Below, piece after piece: positions 63,405-64,000 of a DNA stretch of 64,000 nucleotides. The position numbers and the translations under genes were made by a program. This DNA comes from Puia dinghuensis (lineage in GTDB: Bacteria; Bacteroidota; Bacteroidia; Chitinophagales; Chitinophagaceae), in NCBI GenBank assembly GCA_026225275.1, contig JAMFSL010000209.1, forward strand, positions 1 to 64,000, written 5' to 3'. Each line of letters starts with the position of its first letter. Position 1 is the first letter of the stretch. The notes under the pieces were generated by a model. That model was not told the origin of the DNA. It saw only the letters and a program-made list of their open reading frames with translations, and ran no database searches.

Positions 63405-64000
63405 CTATCGATGCAGGTACGTGCCACCAACTATAGCACCCGGTGCAAAATGCGTGTTCAACGTATTCATCTCTTCCGGCGTGAAGGCGATCTCCATGGC
63501 CTGCGTATTTTCCGGTAGTCTTGATCTCCGGCTCATGCTTACCAATGGCATAATATGATCGCCCTGCGCATTTACCCAGGCGATTGCCAGCTGCGTCGGG
63601 GAATATCCCTTTACCTTTGCCATTGTCTTCAATGCTTCGACCTTCTCCAGATTTTTTATCAGATTATCGCCCTGGAAGCGGGAGAAGTGATTATGGTAAT
63701 CACCCGCCGCAAGCGGCGCCTTCATCTCACCGGTCAGCAAGCCCTCAGCCGTATTGGCGAATGCTACCACCCCTATACCCAGCTCTTTTGCCGCAGGCAG
63801 TAGCTCACTCTCTATCTGCCGGTCGGCTAACGAATAGCCTATTTCCAATGCGGTTACCGGATATACGCTATGCGCTTTGCGTAGCTGCTCCGTGGTGATC
63901 TCAGATACGCCGAGGTGACGGACTTTTCCTTCCTTGATCAGGTCGGCGACCGTTCCAATCACATCTTCCACCGGAACACTATTATCCAACCTGCACGGCT
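63405..64000 (-). CDS. Aldo/keto reductase, C-terminal part (5' end outside window)
   Basis: 198 residues are visible; the frame runs off the right edge. The end of the beta-barrel is clear: P-CRLDNSVPVEDVIGT, EGKVRHLGVSEI, ALEIGYSLADRQIE, GIGVVAFANTAEGLLTG, and the NADP-binding VSMSRRSRLPENTQAM segment. The RLDNSVP start segment suggests the family's PxRLDP strand. Missing here are the catalytic tyrosine and lysine, which lie upstream. Cytoplasmic NADPH-dependent reductase; substrate unknown. Confidence 0.88.
   Translation of the reverse strand, partial: PCRLDNSVPVEDVIGTVADLIKEGKVRHLGVSEITTEQLRKAHSVYPVTALEIGYSLADRQIESELLPAAKELGIGVVAFANTAEGLLTGEMKAPLAAGDYHNHFSRFQGDNLIKNLEKVEALKTMAKVKGYSPTQLAIAWVNAQGDHIMPLVSMSRRSRLPENTQAMEIAFTPEEMNTLNTHFAPGAIVGGTYLHR

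Overview
The window looks like a chromosomal segment of a Bacteroidota bacterium, most likely of the Chitinophagaceae type. The evidence is a SusC/SusD pair with ECF sigma factor and FecR, two proteins with type IX secretion sorting domains (one CHU_C/gliding type, one Por type), LytS/LytTR and propeller-type sensor kinases, DUF4369-thioredoxin proteins, and promoters matching the Bacteroidota consensus (TTTG, about 19-20 bp, TAnnTTTG). No rRNA, complete tRNA, insertion sequence, phage or CRISPR array was seen.

Layout. 1-3.6 kb: the end of a hexuronate operon (KDPG aldolase, tagaturonate reductase uxaB, altronate dehydratase uxaA) with ATGA overlaps, closed by a GC-rich terminator. 3.6-11.3 kb: an intergenic region with three copies of a palindrome, a MarR regulator, a TetR regulator and an efflux operon (TolC, HlyD-type adaptor, two ABC ATPases, two ABC-2 permeases) resembling CecR/YbhGFSR; a shared palindrome precedes both tetR and tolC. 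11.3-16.2 kb: a seven-haem cytochrome whose 3' end overlaps a membrane-anchored HTH protein, then an aspartyl-protease/PDZ protein and a secreted protein. 16.2-24.2 kb: class V aminotransferase, secreted DUF1579-like protein, MocR regulator, an MbnP-MbnH pair (copper-binding protein and di-haem peroxidase), and a PKD/CHU_C surface protein. 24.4-36.3 kb: LytS/LytTR two-component pair, ferritin, class I fructose-bisphosphate aldolase, SDR, a hybrid-like propeller histidine kinase with LuxR-type regulator, Kelch lipoprotein, GlxA-type regulator and GAPDH. 36.4-39.6 kb: KatG and a GNAT acetyltransferase.

39.6-48.5 kb, minus strand: a tight five-gene operon (T9SS-sorted protein, PSCyt1/DUF1549/DUF1553 cytochrome, Tat-exported DUF1501 protein, NHL-like propeller, and a membrane cytochrome with leucine-rich and chitobiase-C-like domains). 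Such genes are best known from Planctomycetes and have no settled function. I consider this the strongest candidate for an undescribed system. Divergent from it are an ECF sigma factor (TTG start) and a protein with one inner-membrane helix, a long Gly/Ala-rich linker and a C-terminal beta-barrel, which could span both membranes.

50.8-62.4 kb: a mostly AT-richer stretch with a second aspartyl-protease/PDZ paralogue, SDR, AraC, and a sigma-FecR-SusC-SusD-TlpA locus without any hydrolase. It is bracketed by an 18-bp near-identical repeat and, on the right, a sequence resembling the 3' part of a tRNA, so it may be acquired DNA. 62.4-64 kb: an AraC regulator and the C-terminal part of an aldo/keto reductase that continues past the window. 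Recurrent themes are short tandem duplications at gene 3' ends and Gly/Pro/Ser-rich loop insertions in otherwise conserved proteins.
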